Shown here one piece after another: positions 8,514 to 16,698 of a stretch of 50,637 nucleotides of DNA (position 1 is its first letter; the number at the start of each line of letters is the position of its first letter). The position numbers were made by a program, and so were the translations under genes. Origin of the DNA: Prochlorococcus sp. AG-347-E23 (GTDB taxonomy: Bacteria > Cyanobacteriota > Cyanobacteriia > PCC-6307 > Cyanobiaceae); contig QCBH01000011.1 of the NCBI GenBank assembly GCA_003281685.1, positions 1 through 50,637 of the forward strand. Direction: 5' to 3'. Below the pieces are notes generated by a model. The model saw nothing but the letters and a program-made list of their open reading frames with translations. It was not told the origin of the DNA and searched no databases.

Positions 8514-9532
8514 AAAACAAAATCCTCAATGCAAATACCCTCATCGAAATATTTATCATTTAATATTTTTTTTCCTAAAAAAAGTTCAATCTCCGTTGGA
8601 GATAAAAATTTTTCATTGTAAGGTCTTTTACATGAAAAATCATTTTTTTGAAGTCTTTCTCCTTTGCTCAACTTTTCTATATTTAAATAGGCAGATTTTC
8701 TAATAAGTTTTTTATTGGATATTTCTGTTTCTAATGGAATTTTTTTTCCTGTTCCAAGCACATTTTTAACGATTTTTGAATAATCGCAAATTCTCTTTAA
8801 ATCTTCTATTGAAGCTGAAGCACAATGATCTGGTCCAGGCATATTCTTATCTAAAGTAATATGTTTCTCAATAACTTTTGCTCCGAGAGTTAATGCTGCT
8901 ATTGATCCGAGATACCCCTCACTATGATCCGAAAATCCTACAGGCAATTTAAAGGCATCTTGTAAGGTTTTCATTGCTGCCAAATTAAGTGAATCAATTG
9001 GCGCGGGATACTCAGAAACACAATGTAAAAGAATTATTTTGGCATTTGGAGATAACTTATATATCGTGTCTATCGCATATCCAACTTCCCAAAGAAAACT
9101 TGCTCCCGTTGATAAAAAAATTACTTCAAAATTCCTAGCAATTTCTTTTAAATAAGAAATATTTGTAATCTCTGGAGAAGGAACTTTTACTTCTTTCAAT
9201 TTCAATACATTTTTAATGTGATAAATACTTTTTAACTCAAAAGGAGAACAAAGAGGTTTAACATTTAATTTCTTACAAGTATCAATTCCTAGAGATAATA
9301 ATTTATCAGGCATCTCTAAAGCCTTTGCCATTTCGAGCTGGTTAATATAATTAGAATTTCCTTTCTTTTGATAGTTTGCAAGTTCAGCTTTTCCTGAAAT
9401 TTCTTCTGATGAAATAAATCTTTGAAATTTAATATAATCTGCCCCAGCCTCTTTTGCTCCATTAATAAGCTTAAGTAGTATTTCCTCAGAATTATTATGG
9501 TTTACTCCTATTTCGGCAATAACTTCAGGCAT
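8510..9532 (-). CDS. Nonulosonic acid synthase (NeuB/LegI type)
   Basis: A 340-residue protein with two domains. The first is a TIM barrel (about residues 1 to 260) starting AEIGVNHNNS, with YIKFQRF, CSPF, LHCVSEYP, GFSDHS and IEKHITLDKN signatures. The second is a C-terminal SAF antifreeze-like domain (about 280 to 340). The enzyme condenses phosphoenolpyruvate with a 6-carbon amino sugar to give a 9-carbon acid. Family and length match NeuB, LegI and PseI. LegI is preferred from the pathway context, because the partner epimerase is the hydrolysing NeuC/LegG type rather than PseG. Confidence 0.88.
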   Translation of the reverse strand: MPEVIAEIGVNHNNSEEILLKLINGAKEAGADYIKFQRFISSEEISGKAELANYQKKGNSNYINQLEMAKALEMPDKLLSLGIDTCKKLNVKPLCSPFELKSIYHIKNVLKLKEVKVPSPEITNISYLKEIARNFEVIFLSTGASFLWEVGYAIDTIYKLSPNAKIILLHCVSEYPAPIDSLNLAAMKTLQDAFKLPVGFSDHSEGYLGSIAALTLGAKVIEKHITLDKNMPGPDHCASASIEDLKRICDYSKIVKNVLGTGKKIPLETEISNKKLIRKSAYLNIEKLSKGERLQKNDFSCKRPYNEKFLSPTEIELFLGKKILNDKYFDEGICIEDFVL

Positions 9533-9535
9533 TTA

Positions 9536-10567
9536 TCAACTCCAAGGGATGAATTTATTAGAAGGAATTTCTCGATTTAAACTATCATATCTCGAGATAA
9601 ACTCATTATAAATATTAGGCATTATTGTTCTTTTACCCACGAAAAAATCTTTTTTTGAATTTGAGATGCTTAATTTAAACCTTAAAAGACTATCTTTTAC
9701 ATCCTGGGTTCTTCCACCTGTGAGATTTATTTTTAATACATCTTTGTTCCTAACAAGATCTCTAATACCCTCTTTTATTACATAATTCGAAACTCCAGGG
9801 ATATCTCTATTATTACAACCTAGATGATATACAGCTATATTTTTAAATACAATAAACCATGCTGCTGCAATCAGATTTTTATTATGAAAAATTCCATATA
9901 TGAAATTTTTTTGAAAAAGTCCATTTTGATAAAGATTTTCAAAATATTCATTTGAATAAAAAAAGAACTTATCTGCATTATTCAAAAGCATTGTTTGATT
10001 ATACAAATTTTGGAATAAATTTAATTCATCCTTTTTTATTTCTCTAAAAATGGCTCCAGATTTTTTTGCTCTTTTTGTCATATTACATTCATATTCTAAA
10101 GAATCAGATTTAGAAGATTTGTATTTTGTATCCCAAATGGCTAAAATTCTATTTCTTGAAATTTCATAATTATATTTCTCTAATCTTTCTAATTCCCAAT
10201 TTAAAAAAGGCGTAAAACGAACGAATTCCGCACATATTTTTTCTTTAATAATCCACTCATCAATATAACTAAAGGCTGTATCTAAAAATTCCTCCGAACC
10301 TTTTATTAAATGGCCAGTAAATCCATAAGCAGATGTTGCATATTTAAATTTTTCTTTTGAAATCTCATTTGGAACATCATAAATAATCAAAGGATATAAA
10401 ACGAATTGATTGTTTTCTCTGTATTCCAGCAACTTTATACTATTAGCATTCTGATGCAATTGATAAATTTTATGGAATACAAATCCATGACAAGGATCCG
10501 CAAATTCAATTAAATTTAATGACTTATTCCATAAATTCTCATCTTCAATAACTTGAAACCTTTGCAT
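9536..10567 (-). CDS. FemAB/GNAT-like N-acyltransferase
   Basis: A 343-residue protein whose fold cues fit the FemAB/FemX-like GNAT group. These are an early FADPCHGFVFHKIYQ segment, a central NMTKRAKKSGAIFREI helix-strand and a late AAWFIVFKNIAVYHLGCNN core, followed by GVSNYVIKEGIRD and LNLTGGR-like elements. Family members transfer acyl or aminoacyl groups to amino groups. The gene lies between the nonulosonate synthase and the 2-epimerase, with 3 to 4 base gaps. No separate LegH-type hexapeptide acetyltransferase is visible, so this protein may supply the acyl group on the 4-amino intermediate or on the final sugar. That role is inference. Confidence 0.65.
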   Translation of the reverse strand: MQRFQVIEDENLWNKSLNLIEFADPCHGFVFHKIYQLHQNANSIKLLEYRENNQFVLYPLIIYDVPNEISKEKFKYATSAYGFTGHLIKGSEEFLDTAFSYIDEWIIKEKICAEFVRFTPFLNWELERLEKYNYEISRNRILAIWDTKYKSSKSDSLEYECNMTKRAKKSGAIFREIKKDELNLFQNLYNQTMLLNNADKFFFYSNEYFENLYQNGLFQKNFIYGIFHNKNLIAAAWFIVFKNIAVYHLGCNNRDIPGVSNYVIKEGIRDLVRNKDVLKINLTGGRTQDVKDSLLRFKLSISNSKKDFFVGKRTIMPNIYNEFISRYDSLNREIPSNKFIPWS

Positions 10568-10571
10568 TTAT

Positions 10572-11684
10572 TTAAAAAGTCTTTACTTTAATTTTATTTA
10601 TATTTTTTAGTAAGCAAATATTTATTAAAAACTCCTCTATTAAGTTGATACTTTCTTCCATAAAATAAGGAGAATTGAAATCATTGTGAGATAATTCTTT
10701 GTATTTTTTTTTAATTCCTTCAAAGGATATAGAAAATTCTTTTTCAGAATAAGGAACATCAACTATTGATTTACTTCTCAATCTCCCATTCTGTCTATTA
10801 CCAATATTAATTGAGATTTTTGAAGCTAAATTAGCTTCTAATATCCCACTTGAGGAATTTCCGATTAAGCATAGACAATTTATTAAGTGACTAAAATAAT
10901 TTTTTTCTAATTTTTCAACATAAGTAATTTTATTATTATTTTTAGCAGCATATATTTTTAATTCTTCGTGAATAAGTAATCCCCCTGGATCCATATTTGG
11001 ATAAGTTATAAGTATATCGTAACTAATTTCATCGAGGATTTTAATTATTTTGAATGCTTGTTCTTTATAGGAAATTTCTTCGAGTGTGGAGGAATGAAAA
11101 CATGCCAAAACAAACGGACTTTTTAAGCCATAAATATTTTTAAATACTTTACTTTTTTCGATTTCATTTTTTAACTTCAAAAGCACTGGTTCTCCTACTG
11201 TGAGTACCTTGTTTTTTGACTCTCCCAGCTTTATTAATCTTTTTGAGTGGAGTTCATTTGAGGTCAAGTGATAATCACTAAGTGATGTTATTGCATCTCT
11301 AATTTGATTATCAATTGCACCATTTGTTATGTCTCCACCTGAATGATGTATTACAGGCAAATTCAATAAAAGACATTCGTAAGCTACATATAAAGTTTCC
11401 CACCTATCTCCCACCAGAAAAACCACAGTTTTTGGATACTCTGTAGAAATTTTATTTAAAGAGTATGATAGTTCTCTCTCGAGCTGACGTTTATCAGATT
11501 TGTCAACCATTGCTGAGGTTTTCATTTCAATTATGTTTAAGTTTTTTTTATTTATCTTTGGGGCGATATCTTGGCAAATTAATAAATTAATTTTGACTTT
11601 CTCTGTTAATTTACTTAATTCAATAATTGAAAAAATTGTGGCAAAATCTGATCTAGATGTACTGACAAAAGTAATACTTCTCAT
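10572..11684 (-). CDS. Hydrolysing UDP/GDP-N-acetylhexosamine 2-epimerase (NeuC/LegG type)
   Basis: A 370-residue GT-B-fold epimerase with VSTSRSDFATI near the N-terminus, VFLVGDRWETL, the HHSGGDITNGAIDNQIRDAIT segment typical of NeuC, and a late GNSSSGILEAN with NIGNRQNGR. NeuC and LegG remove the nucleotide while inverting C2, yielding a free mannosamine-type sugar for the synthase. It overlaps the methyltransferase gene by 4 bases and is separated from the FemAB-like gene by 4 bases. LegG is the favoured reading because LegB and LegC homologues are present. Confidence 0.85.
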   Translation of the reverse strand: MRSITFVSTSRSDFATIFSIIELSKLTEKVKINLLICQDIAPKINKKNLNIIEMKTSAMVDKSDKRQLERELSYSLNKISTEYPKTVVFLVGDRWETLYVAYECLLLNLPVIHHSGGDITNGAIDNQIRDAITSLSDYHLTSNELHSKRLIKLGESKNKVLTVGEPVLLKLKNEIEKSKVFKNIYGLKSPFVLACFHSSTLEEISYKEQAFKIIKILDEISYDILITYPNMDPGGLLIHEELKIYAAKNNNKITYVEKLEKNYFSHLINCLCLIGNSSSGILEANLASKISINIGNRQNGRLRSKSIVDVPYSEKEFSISFEGIKKKYKELSHNDFNSPYFMEESINLIEEFLINICLLKNINKIKVKTF

Positions 11685-12352
11685 TTGAGTTCAGAAATTA
11701 TGATGAACTCTTCAATTTCATTTTGACTAATTCCATCAAACGAAATCAAACAATTATTTAATCTTTTTATTGATTTAACTTTAAAAATTTTTCCATAGAC
11801 ATTCAGGATTTCCTCTAAATCAAAAAAGTGAGATATACCAAACCCTGCACATGGTCCTAGCTGTAATTTATCGTATGTATTTTTTTCAATCAAAATACCA
11901 CTATTAAGGCCAAAACAATTTTTGCCCCAAACTCTCGAATAAAAAATTGCATTATCTTTCATGATTCTTTTTATTTCTTGCAGACAAGAATTTATAACAG
12001 ATGTCTTATTTGCATATATTGAAAAATTATCACAAATAAAGTCAAAATCGTTATCTGGCCATGGCAAAGTACTTATACAACCAACTTTTAGTTCCTTATT
12101 TATCTTTTTATCTTCAATTCTTTTACTCAACAAATTTATTGCAGTCTCAGAAATATCTATAGCTGCATAAGTATCGAACAAATCAGTCAATAATAATGAA
12201 TTTGCTCCAGGCCCTGGACCTATTTCAATACATGAGAGATTTTCTTGATCACTATTCCGTACATATTGAGTAGCTATTCTGACTAACTCCTCAGGAGGAT
12301 ATCTTCCCCATTTCCTAGATTTGAATATTTCTTCCCAAATCATATTAAACAA
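11681..12352 (-). CDS. Class I SAM-dependent methyltransferase
   Basis: This 223-residue methyltransferase has motif I IEIGPGPGANSLLL, acidic motif AAIDISETA, post-I PWPDNDFDFICDNFSIY and a following IKRIMKDNAIF strand. It overlaps both neighbours (8 bases with the FAD oxidoreductase gene, 4 with the 2-epimerase gene), so it is translated with the nonulosonate enzymes. Likely modifies that sugar. Two methyltransferases in one operon imply two methylations or two acceptors. The acceptor atom cannot be judged from sequence. Confidence 0.78.
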   Translation of the reverse strand: MFNMIWEEIFKSRKWGRYPPEELVRIATQYVRNSDQENLSCIEIGPGPGANSLLLTDLFDTYAAIDISETAINLLSKRIEDKKINKELKVGCISTLPWPDNDFDFICDNFSIYANKTSVINSCLQEIKRIMKDNAIFYSRVWGKNCFGLNSGILIEKNTYDKLQLGPCAGFGISHFFDLEEILNVYGKIFKVKSIKRLNNCLISFDGISQNEIEEFIIISELK

Positions 12353-13703
12353 ATACTTTTGTTAATTCTTTACTTTCTTGATAAAGCTCTCTTCTAAAAA
12401 AAAGTTTTAATGAATGTACTGAAATATTTTTATTGAATTTATCTAATCGTTCAGATACATCTTCATAATTTTTTGAAAATCCTACTAAAGGGACTTGAAA
12501 AGACTTACTAACCTTAATTAATTTATAATTATATAGTTCAGCCTTTTTCGATACTATTTTCAAAGATTTTACTTCGTTCCAGATTTTGTTTATCATCTCT
12601 ATTTCATTTATTTTGGCAAATTCTAGTAAAGAGCAAGGACATTCAGCAGTTAAGAAACTTTTTTTATCCAAAGAAACTTGTTTGCTATAGATTCCAGCTG
12701 CTGATGTTCTATATGTAATTCCATTCTTAGAAAAATTTTGCATATAGGTAAAATCTTTTATGTGCTTTTGATCAGTTATTAAAACAGCAAATACCATTGG
12801 GGTTTGATAAAAATATTTATCCAAATTAATATTTATAGACAAATCATCTAGCAAAGGATTAAGTCGATCTGCAGCCCAAATTAAATGATCAAATTCTTTA
12901 CTTATTTTATTTTCCTGTTCTAAAATTCTAATTTTTTCTTTTTCTGGTTTAGTTTTTATTTTTTTCCCTAATCTAATTTCTACATTTCTTTTTAGTAATA
13001 AATTCAAAACACGATCACAAAAACCTCCCATACCCATTCCATCGCTAGGATATCCTGAAACATAGTTATCTACAATTCCAATTGATTTTCTTCTAGCCGC
13101 AAGAATACTATCTAAATATTTGTTTCTTTTAAGAACTTTCATATCTTCATCATCAAGATGTTTAAGTCTTCCTAAGGAAGTCTTATTTAGAGCATTGCAA
13201 TCACAGTTATCTGAGGAAATACTGTAAACCTTTTGGAATATTTCTGAAAATATCCCTCCTGCCGTCTGCCCATACCTATTATTTAACAAATCAAGAAGAG
13301 AATCAGACTTTAAGATGTTATCTTTTGACAATTTTGGATCTCCGGCTAAACAAATTAATTCATTAGTAATTTTCTCTCTTATAGATTCAGATTCAGAGCT
13401 TAAATCCGGCAGTGAATATCCGTCAGTGATTTTATTTTTATAAGCACTTTGAGAAATAAAGTCTATTGTATGCATATTTCCTTCCATTACTTCGCAAACA
13501 GTTTCATATAGTTCTTGTTGAACAGAATCAAACATATGCACTCCCATATCAACATTGAATCCAAAAATATTTTGCGATCTAGAAATTCCGCCAAAAAAAT
13601 CTGACTTATCGTAAATAGTTATATTGTTATTTTTGTTTCTTGAGAGTATTAATGCATCAAATATACCTCTGAAACCTGAACCAACTATGGCAATCCTAGG
13701 CAT
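12345..13703 (-). CDS. FAD-dependent NAD(P)-binding oxidoreductase (amine-oxidase / UDP-galactopyranose-mutase-like)
   Basis: First gene of the nine-gene minus-strand operon, 452 residues. The N-terminus IAIVGSGFRGIFDAL is a GxGxxG FAD-binding motif. An acidic strand end IYDKSDFFGGISRS and VDMGVHMFDS follow, as in amine-oxidase, protoporphyrinogen-oxidase and UDP-galactopyranose-mutase relatives. A mid-protein DHLIWAADRL segment fits the second half of the FAD domain. It may oxidise an amino sugar or rearrange a sugar ring. The family is large and the sequence does not separate these options. A TATAAA reads on the minus strand at 13766 to 13771, about 60 bases before the start. Confidence 0.7.
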   Translation of the reverse strand: MPRIAIVGSGFRGIFDALILSRNKNNNITIYDKSDFFGGISRSQNIFGFNVDMGVHMFDSVQQELYETVCEVMEGNMHTIDFISQSAYKNKITDGYSLPDLSSESESIREKITNELICLAGDPKLSKDNILKSDSLLDLLNNRYGQTAGGIFSEIFQKVYSISSDNCDCNALNKTSLGRLKHLDDEDMKVLKRNKYLDSILAARRKSIGIVDNYVSGYPSDGMGMGGFCDRVLNLLLKRNVEIRLGKKIKTKPEKEKIRILEQENKISKEFDHLIWAADRLNPLLDDLSININLDKYFYQTPMVFAVLITDQKHIKDFTYMQNFSKNGITYRTSAAGIYSKQVSLDKKSFLTAECPCSLLEFAKINEIEMINKIWNEVKSLKIVSKKAELYNYKLIKVSKSFQVPLVGFSKNYEDVSERLDKFNKNISVHSLKLFFRRELYQESKELTKVFV

Positions 13704-13844
13704 ATAGAAATTAAAGTTTGGTAATATCCTAACAACTTATTCAAGATAAAAAGAAAAGGATAACCTTTATATTTTAATTTAACGATAAATTGTATTTAAG
13801 AATAATTTTTTTAACTTTTGAAAATGTAAGATTATAAATAATTC

Positions 13845-13848
13845 AGGA
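13845..13848 (+). promoter_or_regulatory. Ribosome-binding site fixing a TTG start
   Basis: AGGA lies 9 bases before the TTG at 13858. In this frame the only upstream option before the in-frame stop at 13819 to 13821 would be non-ATG codons, so this Shine-Dalgarno-like motif supports the TTG as the true start of the HisF-HisH fusion. Confidence 0.6.
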
Positions 13849-13857
13849 AAAAGAATT

Positions 13858-15264
13858 TTGTCTAGATTAATTGCGAGATTAGACATTAAAGATACTCAGT
13901 TAGTAAAAGGTATTCAATTTGAAGGTCTAAGAAAGTATGGAGATGTAAAAAACTTTGTAGAAAAATATTATTCATTGGGTGTTCATGAACTATTCATGTC
14001 AGATGTAATGGCATCACTTTATGGAAGAAATAGATTAGGTGCAATGATAGATTACTTTTCCAAAAATTGCAGGATTCCCATAACTGCTGGAGGAGGAATT
14101 AATGATATCGCAACTTCAAAAGATTTATTAATGAAAGGAGCGGATAAAGTTTCAATAAACTCAGCGTTATTCCATTCTCCAAAAATCATTAAAGAACTTT
14201 CTGATATTTACGGTGCACAGGCAATAGTAGTATCTATCCAAGCCAGAAAAAAAAATGATGAAAATAGTTGGTATGTAATGAAAAATGCTGGGAGATCTCA
14301 TACAGATCTTGATCTAGAAGAGTGGCTGGAAATACTTGCCGATTATAGTTTTGGGGAAATACTTGTTACTTCAATCGATTACGACGGCACATGTGAAGGT
14401 TTAGATACTAAACTCTTAAAAAAAGTATTAAAAAACTCCAAATGTCCAGTTATTTATTCAGGTGGGATATCCAAAGAAAAAGATATACAGGAGGTTTTTA
14501 ATTTAGGAGCTAGTGCAGCTTGTATTGGTGCAGCATTTCATAAAAATCTTCTTAATCAAAATGAGCTAAAGTCTTTTTCTTTGGTAAGAAAAAGAACTTC
14601 AAAAAAAAATATATTCAAAAAAACTTTTAAAGATATCAATTGTGTAATTTTAGATTTAGACCTTGGAAATACTGGAAGCCTAAAATATGCTCTTGAGGAG
14701 AAAGGATGTGAAGTTAAATTATCCTCACAAAAAGATGACATTGTTAATGCTGATATTGTATGGATCCCGGGAGTAGGTAACTTCGAGCAAGGTTCAAAAA
14801 AATTAGTTGATAAGGAAATTTTAGAAGCACTAAAAGATAGATATCGAACTAAAAAATGGATCATCGGAATTTGTCTGGGTATGCAGTTATTAGGCAAATG
14901 CAGCGAAGAGTCATCTGGAAGTTCTAGAGGTCTTGGTTTTTTTGATTGCGAAGTAAAAAGGATAAAGTCTTTAAAAGATAATGATTATGATATTAAATTG
15001 CCCCACATAGGATGGAATTCTGTTAATTATTCAAAAAGTAAATTCAATTCTGGAGATGAACATTACTTCATACATTCATTTGCCTTTATAAATTTAAATC
15101 AAAGTCAATTTTGCGAATTTGGTGTTACTAAATATCAAAATATTTCTTTTTACTCGTATCTGAGAGTTGATAACATTTTAGGCTTCCAGTTTCATCCTGA
15201 AAAAAGCGGTTTTAGTGGGGAAATTTTAATTTCCCAAATATTAGAATCGATAAAAAAAGATTGA
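13858..15264 (+). CDS. HisF-HisH fusion, glutamine-dependent ammonia-supplying synthase for sugar amidination
   Basis: A 468-residue single chain. Residues 1 to about 240 are a HisF-like TIM barrel (RLIARLDIKD, AGGGIND, ADKVSINSA, TSIDYDGT, YSGGISK). Residues about 258 to 468 are a HisH-like class I glutaminase with the PGVGNFEQG oxyanion loop, Cys339 in GICLGMQ, and His446 and Glu448 in FHPE. The order is opposite to the eukaryotic HIS7 fusion. Asp9 matches the first HisF catalytic Asp. The residue aligning with the second (Asp130 of Thermotoga HisF, in AIDAKR) is Gln128 in SIQAR. The next gene encodes the N-acetyl-sugar amidotransferase that works with HisF2/HisH2 pairs (WbpG-HisH2-HisF2, WbuX-Y-Z), so the role is ammonia supply for an acetamidino group, not histidine synthesis. 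It starts with TTG after a clear AGGA. Confidence 0.88.
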   Translation: MSRLIARLDIKDTQLVKGIQFEGLRKYGDVKNFVEKYYSLGVHELFMSDVMASLYGRNRLGAMIDYFSKNCRIPITAGGGINDIATSKDLLMKGADKVSINSALFHSPKIIKELSDIYGAQAIVVSIQARKKNDENSWYVMKNAGRSHTDLDLEEWLEILADYSFGEILVTSIDYDGTCEGLDTKLLKKVLKNSKCPVIYSGGISKEKDIQEVFNLGASAACIGAAFHKNLLNQNELKSFSLVRKRTSKKNIFKKTFKDINCVILDLDLGNTGSLKYALEEKGCEVKLSSQKDDIVNADIVWIPGVGNFEQGSKKLVDKEILEALKDRYRTKKWIIGICLGMQLLGKCSEESSGSSRGLGFFDCEVKRIKSLKDNDYDIKLPHIGWNSVNYSKSKFNSGDEHYFIHSFAFINLNQSQFCEFGVTKYQNISFYSYLRVDNILGFQFHPEKSGFSGEILISQILESIKKD

Positions 15265-15336
15265 TTTTTATTAGTTTTAGAAATAATTCCAATTTCAAAT
15301 AAATGCTAGTATGTAAAAAGTTTATTTTTGGTTCAA

Positions 15337-16587
15337 ATGAAGACCCTCTACGGTCTACCTGAGGAAGTAAAATTCTGTAAAAAATGTGTTATTTCTAATC
15401 AACGTCCCTCATCAATAATTGAACAAAAACATACAATTGATTCTAAGAAAAAGGTTATTAATTTTACTGATGGGATTTGTGACGCCTGCTTAGCTAAGGC
15501 ACAAAAAGAAAATGTAAATTGGGAAGAAAGAGAAAAGATGTTAATAGATTTATGTGAAAAGTACAGATCGAAAGATGGATCATATGATTGCATCGTTCCG
15601 GGATCAGGAGGTAAGGATAGCTTTATGCAAGCGCACTTGCTCAAATATAAATACAAAATGAACCCACTTACAGTAACTTGGGCTCCTCATATGTATACAT
15701 CATGGGGTCATAAAAATTTCGAAGCTTGGGTTAATGCTGGATTTGATAACGTAAAGATCACACCAAATGGCAAAGTTCATAGACTTCTTACCAGGCTTGC
15801 TATGGATACATTACTTCATCCATTCCAGCCATTCATAATCGGACAAAGACATTTAGCGACTAAACTAGCTGCAAAGTTAAATATCCCTCTAATTTTCTAT
15901 GGAGAAAGCGGTTCAGAGTATGGGAATCCATTAAAAGAAAATGAAATTGCAATTAGATCATTTAACGAATATGAATTCTTCAACCAAGAGGATAATTCTC
16001 AAGTATTTCTATCAGGGATATCCTTGGAAGAACTCTATAAAAAATGGAAACTATCAAGATCTGATATTGAAATGTATATGCCACCACAACCAGATAGCGT
16101 TGTAAAAAAAGGTATTCAAGTACATTGGTTAGGATATTACACCAAATGGCATCCCCAAGGAGCATATTATTACTCAGTTGAAAATGGCGATTTCAAAGCC
16201 GCTCCAGAAAGGACCTTAGGTACCTACTCCACTTATAATTCTATCGATGATAAGATAGATGATCTTCATTACTATACAACTTTCATAAAATTTGGCATTG
16301 GGAGGGCAACATATGATGCAAGTCAAGAAATTCGTTCTGAAGAGATTGATAGAAACGAAGGGATAGCATTAGTTAGGAAATATGATGGAGAATATCCCTC
16401 AAGATTCATGAAAGAAATCTGCAAATATCTTTCTTTTGATAATAAAAACTTTAAAAATGAACGAGATATAATAGAAGAACCTGATTTTTCTGAAGATTAT
16501 TTTAAAAAATTATTAGATAAATTTAGATCTCCCCATTTATGGAAAAATGAAAATGATATTTGGAAATTAAGACACCAAATAGAATAA
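15337..16587 (+). CDS. N-acetyl sugar amidotransferase (WbpG/PseA/WbuX family)
   Basis: The ATG at 15337 is preferred over a TTG three codons upstream and gives 416 residues, normal for the family. Two Cys pairs (C14, C17 and C48, C51) look like a zinc site, and the PP-loop SGGKDS (residues 90 to 95) binds ATP. The family replaces the oxygen of an N-acetyl group by nitrogen, making an acetamidino group, with ammonia from a HisH/HisF partner. That partner is the fused protein encoded 72 bases upstream. The target is probably the legionaminic-type sugar or its precursor encoded around it. Family certain, target inferred. Confidence 0.9.
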   Translation: MKTLYGLPEEVKFCKKCVISNQRPSSIIEQKHTIDSKKKVINFTDGICDACLAKAQKENVNWEEREKMLIDLCEKYRSKDGSYDCIVPGSGGKDSFMQAHLLKYKYKMNPLTVTWAPHMYTSWGHKNFEAWVNAGFDNVKITPNGKVHRLLTRLAMDTLLHPFQPFIIGQRHLATKLAAKLNIPLIFYGESGSEYGNPLKENEIAIRSFNEYEFFNQEDNSQVFLSGISLEELYKKWKLSRSDIEMYMPPQPDSVVKKGIQVHWLGYYTKWHPQGAYYYSVENGDFKAAPERTLGTYSTYNSIDDKIDDLHYYTTFIKFGIGRATYDASQEIRSEEIDRNEGIALVRKYDGEYPSRFMKEICKYLSFDNKNFKNERDIIEEPDFSEDYFKKLLDKFRSPHLWKNENDIWKLRHQIE

Positions 16588-16698
16588 TTTCTCAAATAAG
16601 TTCTGTAAAATTACTGAAAGAAATTTTATCTTTCACAAATTTATAAATCATTAATATTGATCTAATAGCCAAAAATAAGATAAAGTTAAAGCCATATA

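Noticed and set aside
13818..13838. TTGAAA and TATAAA as a promoter for the plus-strand operon
   Set aside because: The hexamers are only 9 bases apart, and the start point would fall on the ribosome-binding site.
13858..15264. Histidine biosynthesis imidazole glycerol phosphate synthase
   Set aside because: The fused form, the Asp-to-Gln change at the second HisF catalytic site and the adjacent N-acetyl-sugar amidotransferase point to sugar amidination rather than histidine synthesis.
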